A stretch of 64,000 bases of DNA from an uncultured Kiritimatiellota bacterium (GTDB lineage Bacteria; Verrucomicrobiota; Kiritimatiellia; RFP12; UBA1067): the NCBI GenBank assembly GCA_934667425.1, contig CAKULV010000001.1, forward strand, positions 1 to 64,000. Direction: 5' to 3'. Of this stretch, positions 35,054-43,086 are shown piece by piece (the first letter of the stretch is position 1; each line of letters starts with the position of its first letter). The position numbers were made by a program, and so were the translations under genes. The notes under the pieces were generated by a model. It did no database searches, was not told the DNA's origin, and was given only the letters and a program-made list of their open reading frames with translations.

Positions 35054-35803
35054 ATGGCGATGGGTGTGGGCGATGTTTTTCTTGAGGTGTCTGACCTGCA
35101 CGTGCGCTATGGCGGCACCGAGGCCGTAAGGGGCGTCAGCTTCGATCTTCGTCGAGGCGAGACGCTTGGCATCGTCGGCGAGTCGGGGAGCGGCAAGTCG
35201 ACGATCGCAAAGGCCATCATGGGAATTGAGCGGCCGTATTCCGGCACCATCGCGTGCCATGCTAAATCCGTGCAGATGGTTTTCCAGGATGCCGTGGGGT
35301 CGCTCAACCCTCGCATGACCGTGCGGCAGACGCTTGACGAGGTGCTGAAAGTCAGCGGAAACAGGCAGCGGACTTCGGAGGATTTGCTTGAGGTGGTTGG
35401 ACTGAGCCGGGCCGTTCTCGGGCAATATCCACGCGAGATGTCCGGCGGGCAGTGCCAACGCGTAAGCATCGCCAGGGCGCTTGCCTGCAGGCCGGAGATC
35501 CTGATAGCGGACGAGCCGGTCAGCGCCCTTGACGTGAGCGTACAGGCGCGCATCCTCAATCTGCTGCGCGACCTGCGGCGCAACTTCGGCCTTTCGATCC
35601 TGCTGATCGCGCATGACCTTGCCGTAGTGAAGAACGTCTGCGATCGGGTGTGTGTCATGCGGCGCGGAGAGTTCGTCGATGCCGGCTTGTCCGAAGACGT
35701 GTTCAGCCATCCATCGAGCGAGTACACGAAGCGCCTTCTTGCCGCCGTCCCGGATGTTGACCGCGCCCTTGCCGAGCGCAGGAAAAGACTCTTGCCGTTT
35801 TGA
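35054..35803 (+). CDS. ABC transporter ATPase, OppF/DppF type
   Basis: A 249-residue ATP-binding subunit with Walker A GESGSGKST, Q-loop VFQDAVGSLNP, signature MSGGQCQR, Walker B EILIADEP and switch histidine in LLIAHDL. NPRMTVRQTL and HPSSEYTKRLLAAVP are typical of the peptide/nickel (Opp/Dpp) ATPase branch, although the usual C-terminal zinc-like extension is short. No permease or binding protein is encoded nearby, so the partners must be elsewhere. It may be co-transcribed with prfA. Confidence 0.85.
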   Translation: MAMGVGDVFLEVSDLHVRYGGTEAVRGVSFDLRRGETLGIVGESGSGKSTIAKAIMGIERPYSGTIACHAKSVQMVFQDAVGSLNPRMTVRQTLDEVLKVSGNRQRTSEDLLEVVGLSRAVLGQYPREMSGGQCQRVSIARALACRPEILIADEPVSALDVSVQARILNLLRDLRRNFGLSILLIAHDLAVVKNVCDRVCVMRRGEFVDAGLSEDVFSHPSSEYTKRLLAAVPDVDRALAERRKRLLPF

Positions 35804-35809
35804 TATAAT
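35801..35809 (+). promoter_or_regulatory. Extended -10 promoter, leaderless ACP mRNA
   Basis: TGATATAAT overlapping the stop of the ABC gene. The predicted transcription start (35816) is one base before the ACP start codon. Confidence 0.6.
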
Positions 35810-35816
35810 ACGTGCC

Positions 35817-36074
35817 ATGAAAAAAGAAGACTTGCTGAAGCACATAAAAGGCACCTTGGTCAAGGAATTCAACTGCGATGAGTCCAAGATTGTTCCGGAG
35901 GCTCGTTTCTATGAGGATCTCGACCTTGATTCCATAGACGCGGTAGACCTCATTGTGCGGCTTAGGAATGAGCAGCACATCGACGTAACGCCGGACGATT
36001 TCAAGTCGATACGCACTGTCGGCGACTTGATTGACGTGCTGGCAAGGCTTACCGGGGAAGCGACCGAGAAGTAA
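35817..36074 (+). CDS. Acyl carrier protein
   Basis: An 85-residue carrier that holds growing acyl chains on a phosphopantetheine arm attached to S39 in the motif DLDLDSIDAVDL. It is the first gene of a five-gene acyl-assembly cluster (ACP, two hotdog dehydratases, ketoreductase, ketosynthase). It is less acidic, with a more divergent C-terminus, than a typical AcpP, which suggests a specialised pathway rather than bulk fatty acid synthesis. Starts directly at its promoter, without room for a ribosome site. Confidence 0.88.
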   Translation: MKKEDLLKHIKGTLVKEFNCDESKIVPEARFYEDLDLDSIDAVDLIVRLRNEQHIDVTPDDFKSIRTVGDLIDVLARLTGEATEK

Positions 36075-36085
36075 CAGGAGTGCAG

Positions 36086-36466
36086 GTGGCTGAAGATCTG
36101 GGCATTGTGGCGCTATCCGGCAACTGCCGCGATCCTGAGGTGCTGTCGTGGAGTGCGGCGGCAGATTCCCTTGCGGCAGAGCTTCGGTTTGGCAAGGATG
36201 GCGAATGGTTCTCCGGGCATTTCCCGGGCTTCCCCGTTCTCCCGGGGGTTGCGCAGCTTTTCTTTCTGCGGCGCTTCGCAAGGCGAGTGTTTTCCGATTT
36301 CCCGGATGCGGCGTCGTATCGCCGGATCAAGTTCAGAAGGCTTGTGCGCCCGGACGACACCGTGCTTCTTGAGGTCAATAGGTGCGGCGAACGCTCGTTT
36401 TCCTTCAGTATGTCGGTCGGGGGCGAGGTCGCGTCCAGCGGGGTCGTGGAGGGAATTGCGGGATGA
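36086..36466 (+). CDS. Hotdog-fold 3-hydroxyacyl-ACP dehydratase, ApeI/FabZ-like
   Basis: A 126-residue predicted dehydratase with the FabZ-type active-site segment WFSGHFPGFPVLPGV, including the catalytic histidine, and a hydrophobic central helix (AQLFFLRRFARRVF). Size and sequence style resemble ApeI of aryl polyene clusters. A GTG at 36086 with AGGAG six bases upstream is preferred over a GTG two codons earlier that sits against the same site. The stop overlaps the next gene's ATG (ATGA), indicating translational coupling. Confidence 0.78.
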   Translation: MAEDLGIVALSGNCRDPEVLSWSAAADSLAAELRFGKDGEWFSGHFPGFPVLPGVAQLFFLRRFARRVFSDFPDAASYRRIKFRRLVRPDDTVLLEVNRCGERSFSFSMSVGGEVASSGVVEGIAG

Positions 36467-36939
36467 ATGGCGATCGCGGCGCGCTTCTCGACCTGCTGAT
36501 CCACCGTCCTCCGATGGTGATGCTTGCCGATGTGGTTTCGGTGGACGGCAATGGCCTGGCAAGGGCCGTCGCAGATGTGTCGGACAGCTCGATATTCTTT
36601 GACCGCGAGCTTGGCGGCGTGCCGGCATGCGCGGCCTTGGAGTACATGGCTCAGACCGTGGCCCTGATGGTTGGGGAGAACAGGCGCATCAAGGGGCTGC
36701 CGCCCAAGGTCGGATTCCTGCTTGGCACGCGCAAGATGGATGTCGCGGTCCAGGCGTTCAAGCGCGGCGTCCGCTACGAGATCGAGGCGAAATGCGTATA
36801 CGTCGATGATGAGTTTGCCTCGTTCGACTGCACGATCACGGATCCGTCAGGCGAAACGGTGGCGGCCGCATCCCTTACGGCGTTCCAGCCGCCGGGCGAT
36901 CCAAAGGAATTCGCGGAGAAGATGAAGGAAATGATGTAA
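36463..36939 (+). CDS. Second hotdog-fold dehydratase, ApeP-like
   Basis: A 158-residue protein predicted to adopt the FabA/FabZ hotdog fold: IHRPPMVMLADVVSVDGNG at the start, PACAALEYMAQTVALMVG as the central helix. It lacks the canonical HFPGxPVLPGV; the histidine in LIHRPPM occupies the matching position, as in ApeP proteins. Two distinct dehydratases in one small cluster fit a pathway in which every extension cycle stops at the enoyl level, giving a polyene. It begins within the stop codon of the preceding gene. Confidence 0.75.
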   Translation: MNGDRGALLDLLIHRPPMVMLADVVSVDGNGLARAVADVSDSSIFFDRELGGVPACAALEYMAQTVALMVGENRRIKGLPPKVGFLLGTRKMDVAVQAFKRGVRYEIEAKCVYVDDEFASFDCTITDPSGETVAAASLTAFQPPGDPKEFAEKMKEMM

Positions 36940-36955
36940 GGTTGGAGGACTGGCC

Positions 36956-37651
36956 GTGGGAGCTGGAGCCGATGAAGCGAAAAAGGTAATAGTGACGGGA
37001 TCGAGCCGTGGAATCGGCAAGGCGATCGCCGATGAACTGACTGCCGCCGGGTATCATGTTGTCACGCATTCCGTCAGGACGGGCGGGACGGATCTTGTGT
37101 TCGACGTCGCCGACCGCGCCGCCGCCGCTTCTGCCATCGGCAAATGGGTTGAGGAGAACGGAGCGCCATACGCTGTTGTACTGAATGCGGGCATAGCCAT
37201 GGACAATGCCTTCCCTGCAATGGAGGATGACGAATGGGACCGTGTGCTCCGCACTGACCTTGACGGGTTCTACAATGTCCTGAAGCCGCTTGTGCTTCCG
37301 ATGGTGCAGACGCGCAAGCCGGGAAGGATCGTGGTCATATCGTCCGTCTCCGGCGTAATAGGGAATCGCGGGCAGACGAACTACGCCGCCGCGAAGTCCG
37401 GGCTGATCGGCGCCGCGAAATCGCTGGCGATAGAGCTTGCCAGGCGCAACATAACGGTGAACTGCGTTGCGCCCGGTGTGATCGAGACTGAAATGACGGA
37501 TGGCGTTTCTGCGGACGAGGTGGTGCGCGCCATACCCATGCGCAGGTTCGGGCGGCCACAGGAAGTTGCGGCCGCAGTGAGGTTCTTCCTGTCCGACGGG
37601 GCGTCATACGTCACGCGGCAGGTGCTGCAGGTGAATGGAGGCTTGGTTTGA
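36956..37651 (+). CDS. 3-oxoacyl-ACP reductase, FabG/ApeQ-like
   Basis: A short-chain dehydrogenase of 231 residues that should reduce 3-oxoacyl-ACP with NADPH. It shows the cofactor motif TGSSRGIGKAIA, NAGIA, catalytic serine in ISSVSG, and YAAAKSGLIG with the Tyr-xxx-Lys pair. The C-terminal VTRQVLQVNGGLV is typical of FabG. A GTG start with GGAGG eight bases upstream is used. Its last codons overlap the start of the ketosynthase gene. Confidence 0.85.
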   Translation: MGAGADEAKKVIVTGSSRGIGKAIADELTAAGYHVVTHSVRTGGTDLVFDVADRAAAASAIGKWVEENGAPYAVVLNAGIAMDNAFPAMEDDEWDRVLRTDLDGFYNVLKPLVLPMVQTRKPGRIVVISSVSGVIGNRGQTNYAAAKSGLIGAAKSLAIELARRNITVNCVAPGVIETEMTDGVSADEVVRAIPMRRFGRPQEVAAAVRFFLSDGASYVTRQVLQVNGGLV

Positions 37652-38877
37652 AGCGCAGGGTTGCAATCGTAGGCGAGGGGATCGTAAGTTCGCTCGGGCA
37701 TTCCGTTGCGGATGCGTACGCGAGACTGGGGGAGTTGCGCAACTGCGTGAGGGTGTCCGACGACCTGAAGTCCTACCGCGGCCTTCACACGAGCCTATGG
37801 GCCCCGTGCGGCTATGCGCGGCCTGCCGAATATACGCGCAAGACGATCCGCACGATGAGTCCCGTGTCGGAGATGGCGCTCTTCGCCACGGAGAAGGCCC
37901 TGGCGGAGGCAGGACTTCTCAACGATCGGGAGATGGTCAGGGGCGGACGGCTCGGCGTGGCGTACGGCTCCTGTTCCGGCGGCGTCGAGGCAAACCTTGA
38001 TTTCGCGAGCATCCTCGTCAGCCATGAGGTGAAGAACGTCACGAGCTCCACCTACATCAAGATGATGCCGCAGACAACGGCGGTGAATCTTTCTGTACAC
38101 TTCGGGACTACGGGGAGACTCTTCCCCACCAACACCGCATGCACATCGGGTTCCCTCGCCGTTGGCCTGGCGTACGAGGCGATCGCCTACGGATCGCAGG
38201 ACATGATGATCGCCGGCGGCGCGGAGGAGTTCTCGGTCACGCAGGTCGCGGTGTTCGACACCCTTTTCTCGGCATCCTGCAAGAACGACACGCCTGGCCT
38301 TACGCCTTGCGCTTTCGACGTGTCGCGTTCCGGCCTTGTCATCGGCGATGGCGCCGCAACGCTCATCCTTGAGGAGATGGAGCACGCGAAGGCTCGCGGC
38401 GCAAGGATCATCGCGGAAGTCGCGGGGTTCGCGACGAACACGGACGGAAGCCACGTCACCCAGCCGAATGCGGCCACGATGGCGAATGCGCTCACGCTCG
38501 CGCTCAAGGATGCCTCACTGCCGCCTTCGGCGATTGGATACGTAAATGCCCACGGCACGGCAACGGTGCTGGGCGATATCGCCGAGGGTACCGCCACGCA
38601 TGGCGTGTTCGGCGACAATGGCGTGCCGGTGTCCACGATAAAGAATTACACGGGGCACACCCTTGGCGCATGCGGGGCGATAGAGTCCATAATGACCGTC
38701 GAGATGCTTCGCAACGGATGGTTTGCCCCGAACCTTAACCTTGTGGAGCCGGATCCACGCTGCGGCGAGAACGATTTCATCATGGGCGACGGGCGCAGGG
38801 CCGAGGCGGAGTACGCGATGTGCAACAACTTCGCGTTCGGAGGAGTGAACACATCGCTCGTATTCAGGAGGGTGTAG
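37648..38877 (+). CDS. Beta-ketoacyl-ACP synthase, FabF/ApeR-like
   Basis: A condensing enzyme of 409 residues that extends an acyl chain with malonyl-ACP. The catalytic triad is intact: C165 in NTACTSGS, H302 in NAHGTAT and H337 in NYTGHTLGA. It starts with TTG overlapping the reductase's stop codon (TTGA). It is the only ketosynthase in the cluster; no chain-length-factor partner is seen. With the reductase and ApeP-like gene it reproduces the P-Q-R order of aryl polyene clusters. Confidence 0.85.
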   Translation: MKRRVAIVGEGIVSSLGHSVADAYARLGELRNCVRVSDDLKSYRGLHTSLWAPCGYARPAEYTRKTIRTMSPVSEMALFATEKALAEAGLLNDREMVRGGRLGVAYGSCSGGVEANLDFASILVSHEVKNVTSSTYIKMMPQTTAVNLSVHFGTTGRLFPTNTACTSGSLAVGLAYEAIAYGSQDMMIAGGAEEFSVTQVAVFDTLFSASCKNDTPGLTPCAFDVSRSGLVIGDGAATLILEEMEHAKARGARIIAEVAGFATNTDGSHVTQPNAATMANALTLALKDASLPPSAIGYVNAHGTATVLGDIAEGTATHGVFGDNGVPVSTIKNYTGHTLGACGAIESIMTVEMLRNGWFAPNLNLVEPDPRCGENDFIMGDGRRAEAEYAMCNNFAFGGVNTSLVFRRV

Positions 38878-38920
38878 TGTCCCGCCATTTTTCTTCACGC
38901 AATATTTCTGGGCAGGTCAG

Positions 38921-39838
38921 ATGAGAACGATTCCAGGGAACATAGAGAGGCTGCTTGTGGGCAAGCCGGAAAACGGGAGTCCGCTTCAGGACTTCCTCGC
39001 CGCAAGGTGCGGGCTTTCGCGCAGGGCGGCCAAGGCCATGATAGACGGGCGCAACGTGTGGGTGAACCGCAAGTGCGTGTGGATCGCGCACCATGGGCTT
39101 CGCACCGGCGACACCGTGGACGTGCCGCGCTCCGTGGTGAGCGCGGCGAAGCGCCAGCCGGGGAGCGATCGGGAAAATCGCGTGGACAGGCAGGCTTCGC
39201 AATCTGCCGTACGCCATATCCGCGTGCTTGTCGAGACTCCCGACTATCTGGTGGTGGACAAGCCGGCCGGGCTGGTCAGCTGCGGAGATCCGAAGTCCGT
39301 GGAGATGGCGCTTCGGATTCAGACGCGCATCCCCACGATCGAGGCCGTGCATCGCCTTGACCGCGACACTACGGGCTGCCTCCTGATGGCGAAGACGCAC
39401 ACCGCGTTCATGGCGGCCGTGGAGGTGTTCAAGACCCATGGCGTGAAGAAGACGTATTTCGCGATTGCGGCCGGACGCTTCCCCCACGCGCACGAAACCG
39501 TGGCGGCGCCGCTGGACGGAAAGCCTGCTGTCTCGCATGTCACGAGGGAGTCCGCATCGCAGGAAGCCTCCTTCCTCAAGGTCAGGATAGAGACTGGGCG
39601 CACGAACCAGATCCGCCGCCACCTGTCTTCCATAAGGTTTCCCATTCTCGGAGACCGTACGTTCGGGCTGAAGACGGCGCGGGATCCGAAACTGATGGCC
39701 GTGTCGCGCCAGATGCTGCACGCCTCCGAGCTGCAGTTGCCGGATCCGATGCGCGGCGGGAAGGGGCAGATAAAGGCCCACAGTCCGCTTCCGGCGGATT
39801 TCCGCCAGTGCCTGAAGGCGTTCGGCATGGGGAAGTGA
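38921..39838 (+). CDS. RluA-family pseudouridine synthase
   Basis: Predicted to convert specific uridines to pseudouridine in rRNA or tRNA. The 305-residue protein has an N-terminal S4-like RNA-binding region (LSRRAAKAMIDGRNVWVNRK) and an RluA catalytic domain with VVDKPAGLVS and the active-site aspartate in HRLDRDTTG; RTNQIRRHLSSI follows. The target position cannot be assigned. It lies 43 bases after the ketosynthase gene, with nth directly behind, so it could be transcribed with either. Confidence 0.87.
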   Translation: MRTIPGNIERLLVGKPENGSPLQDFLAARCGLSRRAAKAMIDGRNVWVNRKCVWIAHHGLRTGDTVDVPRSVVSAAKRQPGSDRENRVDRQASQSAVRHIRVLVETPDYLVVDKPAGLVSCGDPKSVEMALRIQTRIPTIEAVHRLDRDTTGCLLMAKTHTAFMAAVEVFKTHGVKKTYFAIAAGRFPHAHETVAAPLDGKPAVSHVTRESASQEASFLKVRIETGRTNQIRRHLSSIRFPILGDRTFGLKTARDPKLMAVSRQMLHASELQLPDPMRGGKGQIKAHSPLPADFRQCLKAFGMGK

Positions 39839-39839
39839 A

Positions 39840-40493
39840 ATGACGGCGAGGGACGTTCCTGCGGTTGATCGGGCGCTGAAGCGGGAGTTCGTCTCGCACG
39901 ACTCGCCCATCATAGAGCTGATCCAGGCCCATACCCGCGATCCGTTCTGCGTACTCGTGGGTACGATACTCTCTGCGCGGACGAAAGACCAGTGCACCGC
40001 CGGGGCGGTGAAACGCCTGTTCGCCGAGGCTATCGGCGACGTGTTTCGCCCCGGGGACCTTGTGCGGCTTACGGTGCAGGAGATCGAGCGGCTCATCTAT
40101 CCGGTGGGATTCTTCCGGGACAAGGCGAGGCATCTGAAGAGGCTGCCGTCCGTTCTCGAAGAGAAGTTCGGCGGCGCATTGCCGCACACCGTGGAGGAAC
40201 TTTGCGAACTTCCCGGAGTGGGAAGGAAGACCGCGAACCTTACCGTGGCGGTCGGATTCGGCCTTCCCGCGATATGCGTAGACGTGCATGTGCACCGGAT
40301 ATGCAACAGACTAGGACTGGTGCGCACGAAAACGCCGTTCGAGACGGAGATGGCGCTCCGCAAGATACTTCCCGTCCGGTATTGGAAGACGTGGAACTCG
40401 CATCTTGTGTCGTTCGGGCAGACCAGATGCGGGCCAATCCGTCCGAAGTGCGAGGGGTGTCCGATCTCGCGCTACTGCATGCATGACGGTTAG
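39840..40493 (+). CDS. nth: Endonuclease III
   Basis: DNA glycosylase/AP lyase removing oxidised pyrimidines in base-excision repair; 217 residues. The HhH-GPD fold has catalytic K130 (LPGVGRKTAN) and D148 (CVDVHVHR), with the same offset of 10 from E. coli K120 and D138. The C-terminal 4Fe-4S cluster motif C-x6-C-x2-C-x5-C is complete (CGPIRPKCEGCPISRYC). The start codon follows the previous stop by one base. Confidence 0.93.
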   Translation: MTARDVPAVDRALKREFVSHDSPIIELIQAHTRDPFCVLVGTILSARTKDQCTAGAVKRLFAEAIGDVFRPGDLVRLTVQEIERLIYPVGFFRDKARHLKRLPSVLEEKFGGALPHTVEELCELPGVGRKTANLTVAVGFGLPAICVDVHVHRICNRLGLVRTKTPFETEMALRKILPVRYWKTWNSHLVSFGQTRCGPIRPKCEGCPISRYCMHDG

Positions 40494-40515
40494 GCGCTGA
40501 CTCTGCGATGTGGCA

Positions 40516-42879
40516 ATGAAGATGCGCGATGGGAATATGCCGGTTGATCCGGCGCTGTTTGCGGATGATCCCAACTGGGCGTCGTGCGTGCCGGACATGG
40601 CGTCCGGAGGGGCGCGGTGCGGACTCCCCGACCATGGCGACTGCTCACCGCTTGATGTGGATGCCGTCGCGGCGAACCTGCGGCCCGGCGGTACGCTTGG
40701 GGCGGAGAAGGGGTACGAGGAGCGTCCAGGGCAGATAGACATGCTCAAGGCGATAGTGCGCGCGTTCAATGACCGTTCGCATCTCATGATCGAGGCCGGC
40801 ACGGGAGTCGGGAAGTCGCTTGCGTACCTCGTCCCGGCGGTGAATTGGGCTGTCCTGAATGATACGCCGGTAGTCGTTTCCACGGCAACGCGCAACCTTC
40901 AGAGCCAGCTGATATCGAGCGACATCCCCCGTGCCGTGAAGACCGTCAACGGGAAGGTGCGTGTCGCCCTCCTGAAGGGACGGGGAAACTACCTTTGCCT
41001 GCATGCCCTTGCCGAGTTGATGCAGGATGGCTACTACAGCATGGGCGAAGCGGAACGAGCCGAGTTCGGGGAGATCGTCCGTTGGCTCCACGGGGATGGG
41101 TGCAGTGGCGACCTTGACGCCGTGAATGTCCCAAGGCTTAGGGGGCGGCTCGTGTGTTCGGGGGAGGATTGCGGCGGCAGACGCTGCCCATACGCATCCA
41201 AGTGCTTTGTCCGCAAGGCGAGGGAGGCGGCGCTTCGCGCGCACCTGATAGTCGCGAACCACGCGCTTGTCATCACGGAGGCGGCCAATCCCGGAAGCGG
41301 TCTGCTTCCTGCGTATGGCAGGATCGTGTTTGACGAGGCCCACAACCTGGAGAACGTCGCGACGGACATCTTCTCATACGAGTTCTCCCGTACCACGTTT
41401 GCGCAACTGATTGGACGCATAACGCGGCGGCGCAGGGGGGATCGCGGACGGGAGAAGGGCGTGTTGGGCGCCATCGGGCGGCAACTTGCCAAGGGTGCGC
41501 TCTCGTCGGCAAGGAACGCCGGCGAGATTGGCGAATTGATGCAAGCCATTCGCACGGCGAGCGCATTCGCGCAGCTTGAGGCCGATGCGGCGATGGATGC
41601 GGCCTCGCACATGCTGTCTCCAGAGCCGAAACGTGACGTCCTCCGCTACAGGAGGCTGTGCGCAGACGGAGGCGGCCACCTCGCGAGACAATACTCGGTA
41701 AACGGGCTTTTCAGGGATTACGCCAGGGATCAATGGGACGAGGGGACGCTTGATCGCGCCATGCTCAAGCTGGAAGGCAGGCTTGCCGATCTCGCGAATG
41801 CACTCAGGCGCCTTTCGGACAGCCTGGATTCCACGGCGGGGGACGGGTTGAACCTGTTTGGCGACCTGTCGGCTCAGGCCGCGACCGTGGCGGATGCGGT
41901 CAAGGCATATCTCATGGAGGTGAAGATGACGCTGGCGGGCGATGATCCGCATCGCGTCTATTGGGTCGAGCGGATCTCGCGCATGGCAGGACGCGGCGCG
42001 AAGGAAGTGCGGACGGAATACAGGTTCGTCTCGGCCCCACTGTGCATTGCGGACGAGATGCGAAGATGCTTTTACGACGTCAAGGATTCGGTGGTGCTTT
42101 GTTCGGCCACGCTGCGCGTAGGCGACAGGTTCGACTACATGGCGAGGCGGCTTGGCTGCGTGCCGCCCACGCTGGATGAACCGGTCGATGGTCGCGTACG
42201 CAGGCTGGTGGCGGCATCGCCGTTCGACTATTTCCGCCAGGCGCTTGTGCTTGCGCCGGACTTCCTGCCCGATCCGGCGACGGAGGGCGAGAGGTACGTG
42301 GATGCCCTCGCGCCGTTTCTTGCGCGGCTCTTTAAGGAAACGAAGGGACGGGGTCTCGTCTTGTTTACGGCGTATGACATGATGTGCGCCGTCGCGGACC
42401 GGGCTCGTCCGCTTTTTGAGGATGCGGGCATTGATCTCTGCGTACAGGGCGATGGCCTTACCCGCGAGGCGATGTCATCCCGGCTAAAGGCGGGAGGGCG
42501 TACGGTCCTCTTCGGGTCGCAAAGCTTCTGGGAGGGAGTGGATGTCGCGGGCGATGCGCTGTCGTGCGTAGTCATCGCCAGGCTCCCGTTCCCGCAGATG
42601 CACGAACCGGTTGCGGAGGCGCGGTGCGAGCAGATAGAGGCCGCAGGCGGCAGGTCGTTCCACGATTACATGATTCCCGAGGCGGTCATAAAGTTCCGGC
42701 AGGGATTCGGACGGCTCGTTCGCACAAAGCGGGACAGGGGCATCGTCGTAGTGACGGATCGCCGCTTTGTGGCCAAGAACTACGGTGCCATCTTCCGCAA
42801 GTCGATAGCGGCATCCGCACACGTGGTGCAGTCGGAAGGATCCCTTCTTGATCGCGTAAACGGCTTCCTCGTCCCGTGA
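40516..42879 (+). CDS. DinG/YoaA-type iron-sulfur helicase
   Basis: A 787-residue XPD-like superfamily 2 DNA helicase, probably acting in repair or in removing R-loops. Walker A is EAGTGVGKSLAYL, the DEAH box is VFDEAHNLEN, and a four-cysteine Fe-S segment lies between them (CSGEDCGGRRCPYASKC). C-terminal motifs VVLCSATLR, SFWEGVDVAGD and QGFGRLVRTKRDRG follow in order. A GTG two codons upstream could also serve as the start. It follows nth by about 20 bases, forming a repair pair. Confidence 0.88.
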   Translation: MKMRDGNMPVDPALFADDPNWASCVPDMASGGARCGLPDHGDCSPLDVDAVAANLRPGGTLGAEKGYEERPGQIDMLKAIVRAFNDRSHLMIEAGTGVGKSLAYLVPAVNWAVLNDTPVVVSTATRNLQSQLISSDIPRAVKTVNGKVRVALLKGRGNYLCLHALAELMQDGYYSMGEAERAEFGEIVRWLHGDGCSGDLDAVNVPRLRGRLVCSGEDCGGRRCPYASKCFVRKAREAALRAHLIVANHALVITEAANPGSGLLPAYGRIVFDEAHNLENVATDIFSYEFSRTTFAQLIGRITRRRRGDRGREKGVLGAIGRQLAKGALSSARNAGEIGELMQAIRTASAFAQLEADAAMDAASHMLSPEPKRDVLRYRRLCADGGGHLARQYSVNGLFRDYARDQWDEGTLDRAMLKLEGRLADLANALRRLSDSLDSTAGDGLNLFGDLSAQAATVADAVKAYLMEVKMTLAGDDPHRVYWVERISRMAGRGAKEVRTEYRFVSAPLCIADEMRRCFYDVKDSVVLCSATLRVGDRFDYMARRLGCVPPTLDEPVDGRVRRLVAASPFDYFRQALVLAPDFLPDPATEGERYVDALAPFLARLFKETKGRGLVLFTAYDMMCAVADRARPLFEDAGIDLCVQGDGLTREAMSSRLKAGGRTVLFGSQSFWEGVDVAGDALSCVVIARLPFPQMHEPVAEARCEQIEAAGGRSFHDYMIPEAVIKFRQGFGRLVRTKRDRGIVVVTDRRFVAKNYGAIFRKSIAASAHVVQSEGSLLDRVNGFLVP

Positions 42880-42940
42880 AGCGGCGCGTCCTTGCCTGAA
42901 CAATAAGGTGTCTAAACTGCAAGTTTGCCCCATATCACTC

Positions 42941-42950
42941 AAAAAAAAAA
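42941..42950. repeat. A10 tract ahead of the LRR gene
   Basis: A run of exactly ten A residues, like those in the three A10-spacer promoters, but here the flanking boxes are poor (CATATCACTC before, CCATTTTTCT after). It may be a decayed or silent relative of that promoter class. Confidence 0.4.
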
Positions 42951-43086
42951 CCATTTTTCTCTTGCGCGAAGGGGGCGATTTTGCTATTTTGCTTGATGTA
43001 GGGATTCCGTTGCCGCACGGGGGCTTCTGCGGATGCCGCAGGGCTGTGCGGAAGGGATTGCCGCAGCCAACTCTGGAGATACGGTC

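Noticed and set aside
35054..35803. ABC ATPase as part of the acyl-assembly cluster
   Set aside because: It is an Opp/Dpp-type subunit without permease genes, and the ACP gene has its own promoter inside its 3' end.
42941..42960. Fourth A10-spacer promoter upstream of the LRR gene
   Set aside because: The A10 run is exact, but the expected positions read TCACTC and TTTTTC instead of TTGACN and TATAAT, so it is listed only as a repeat.
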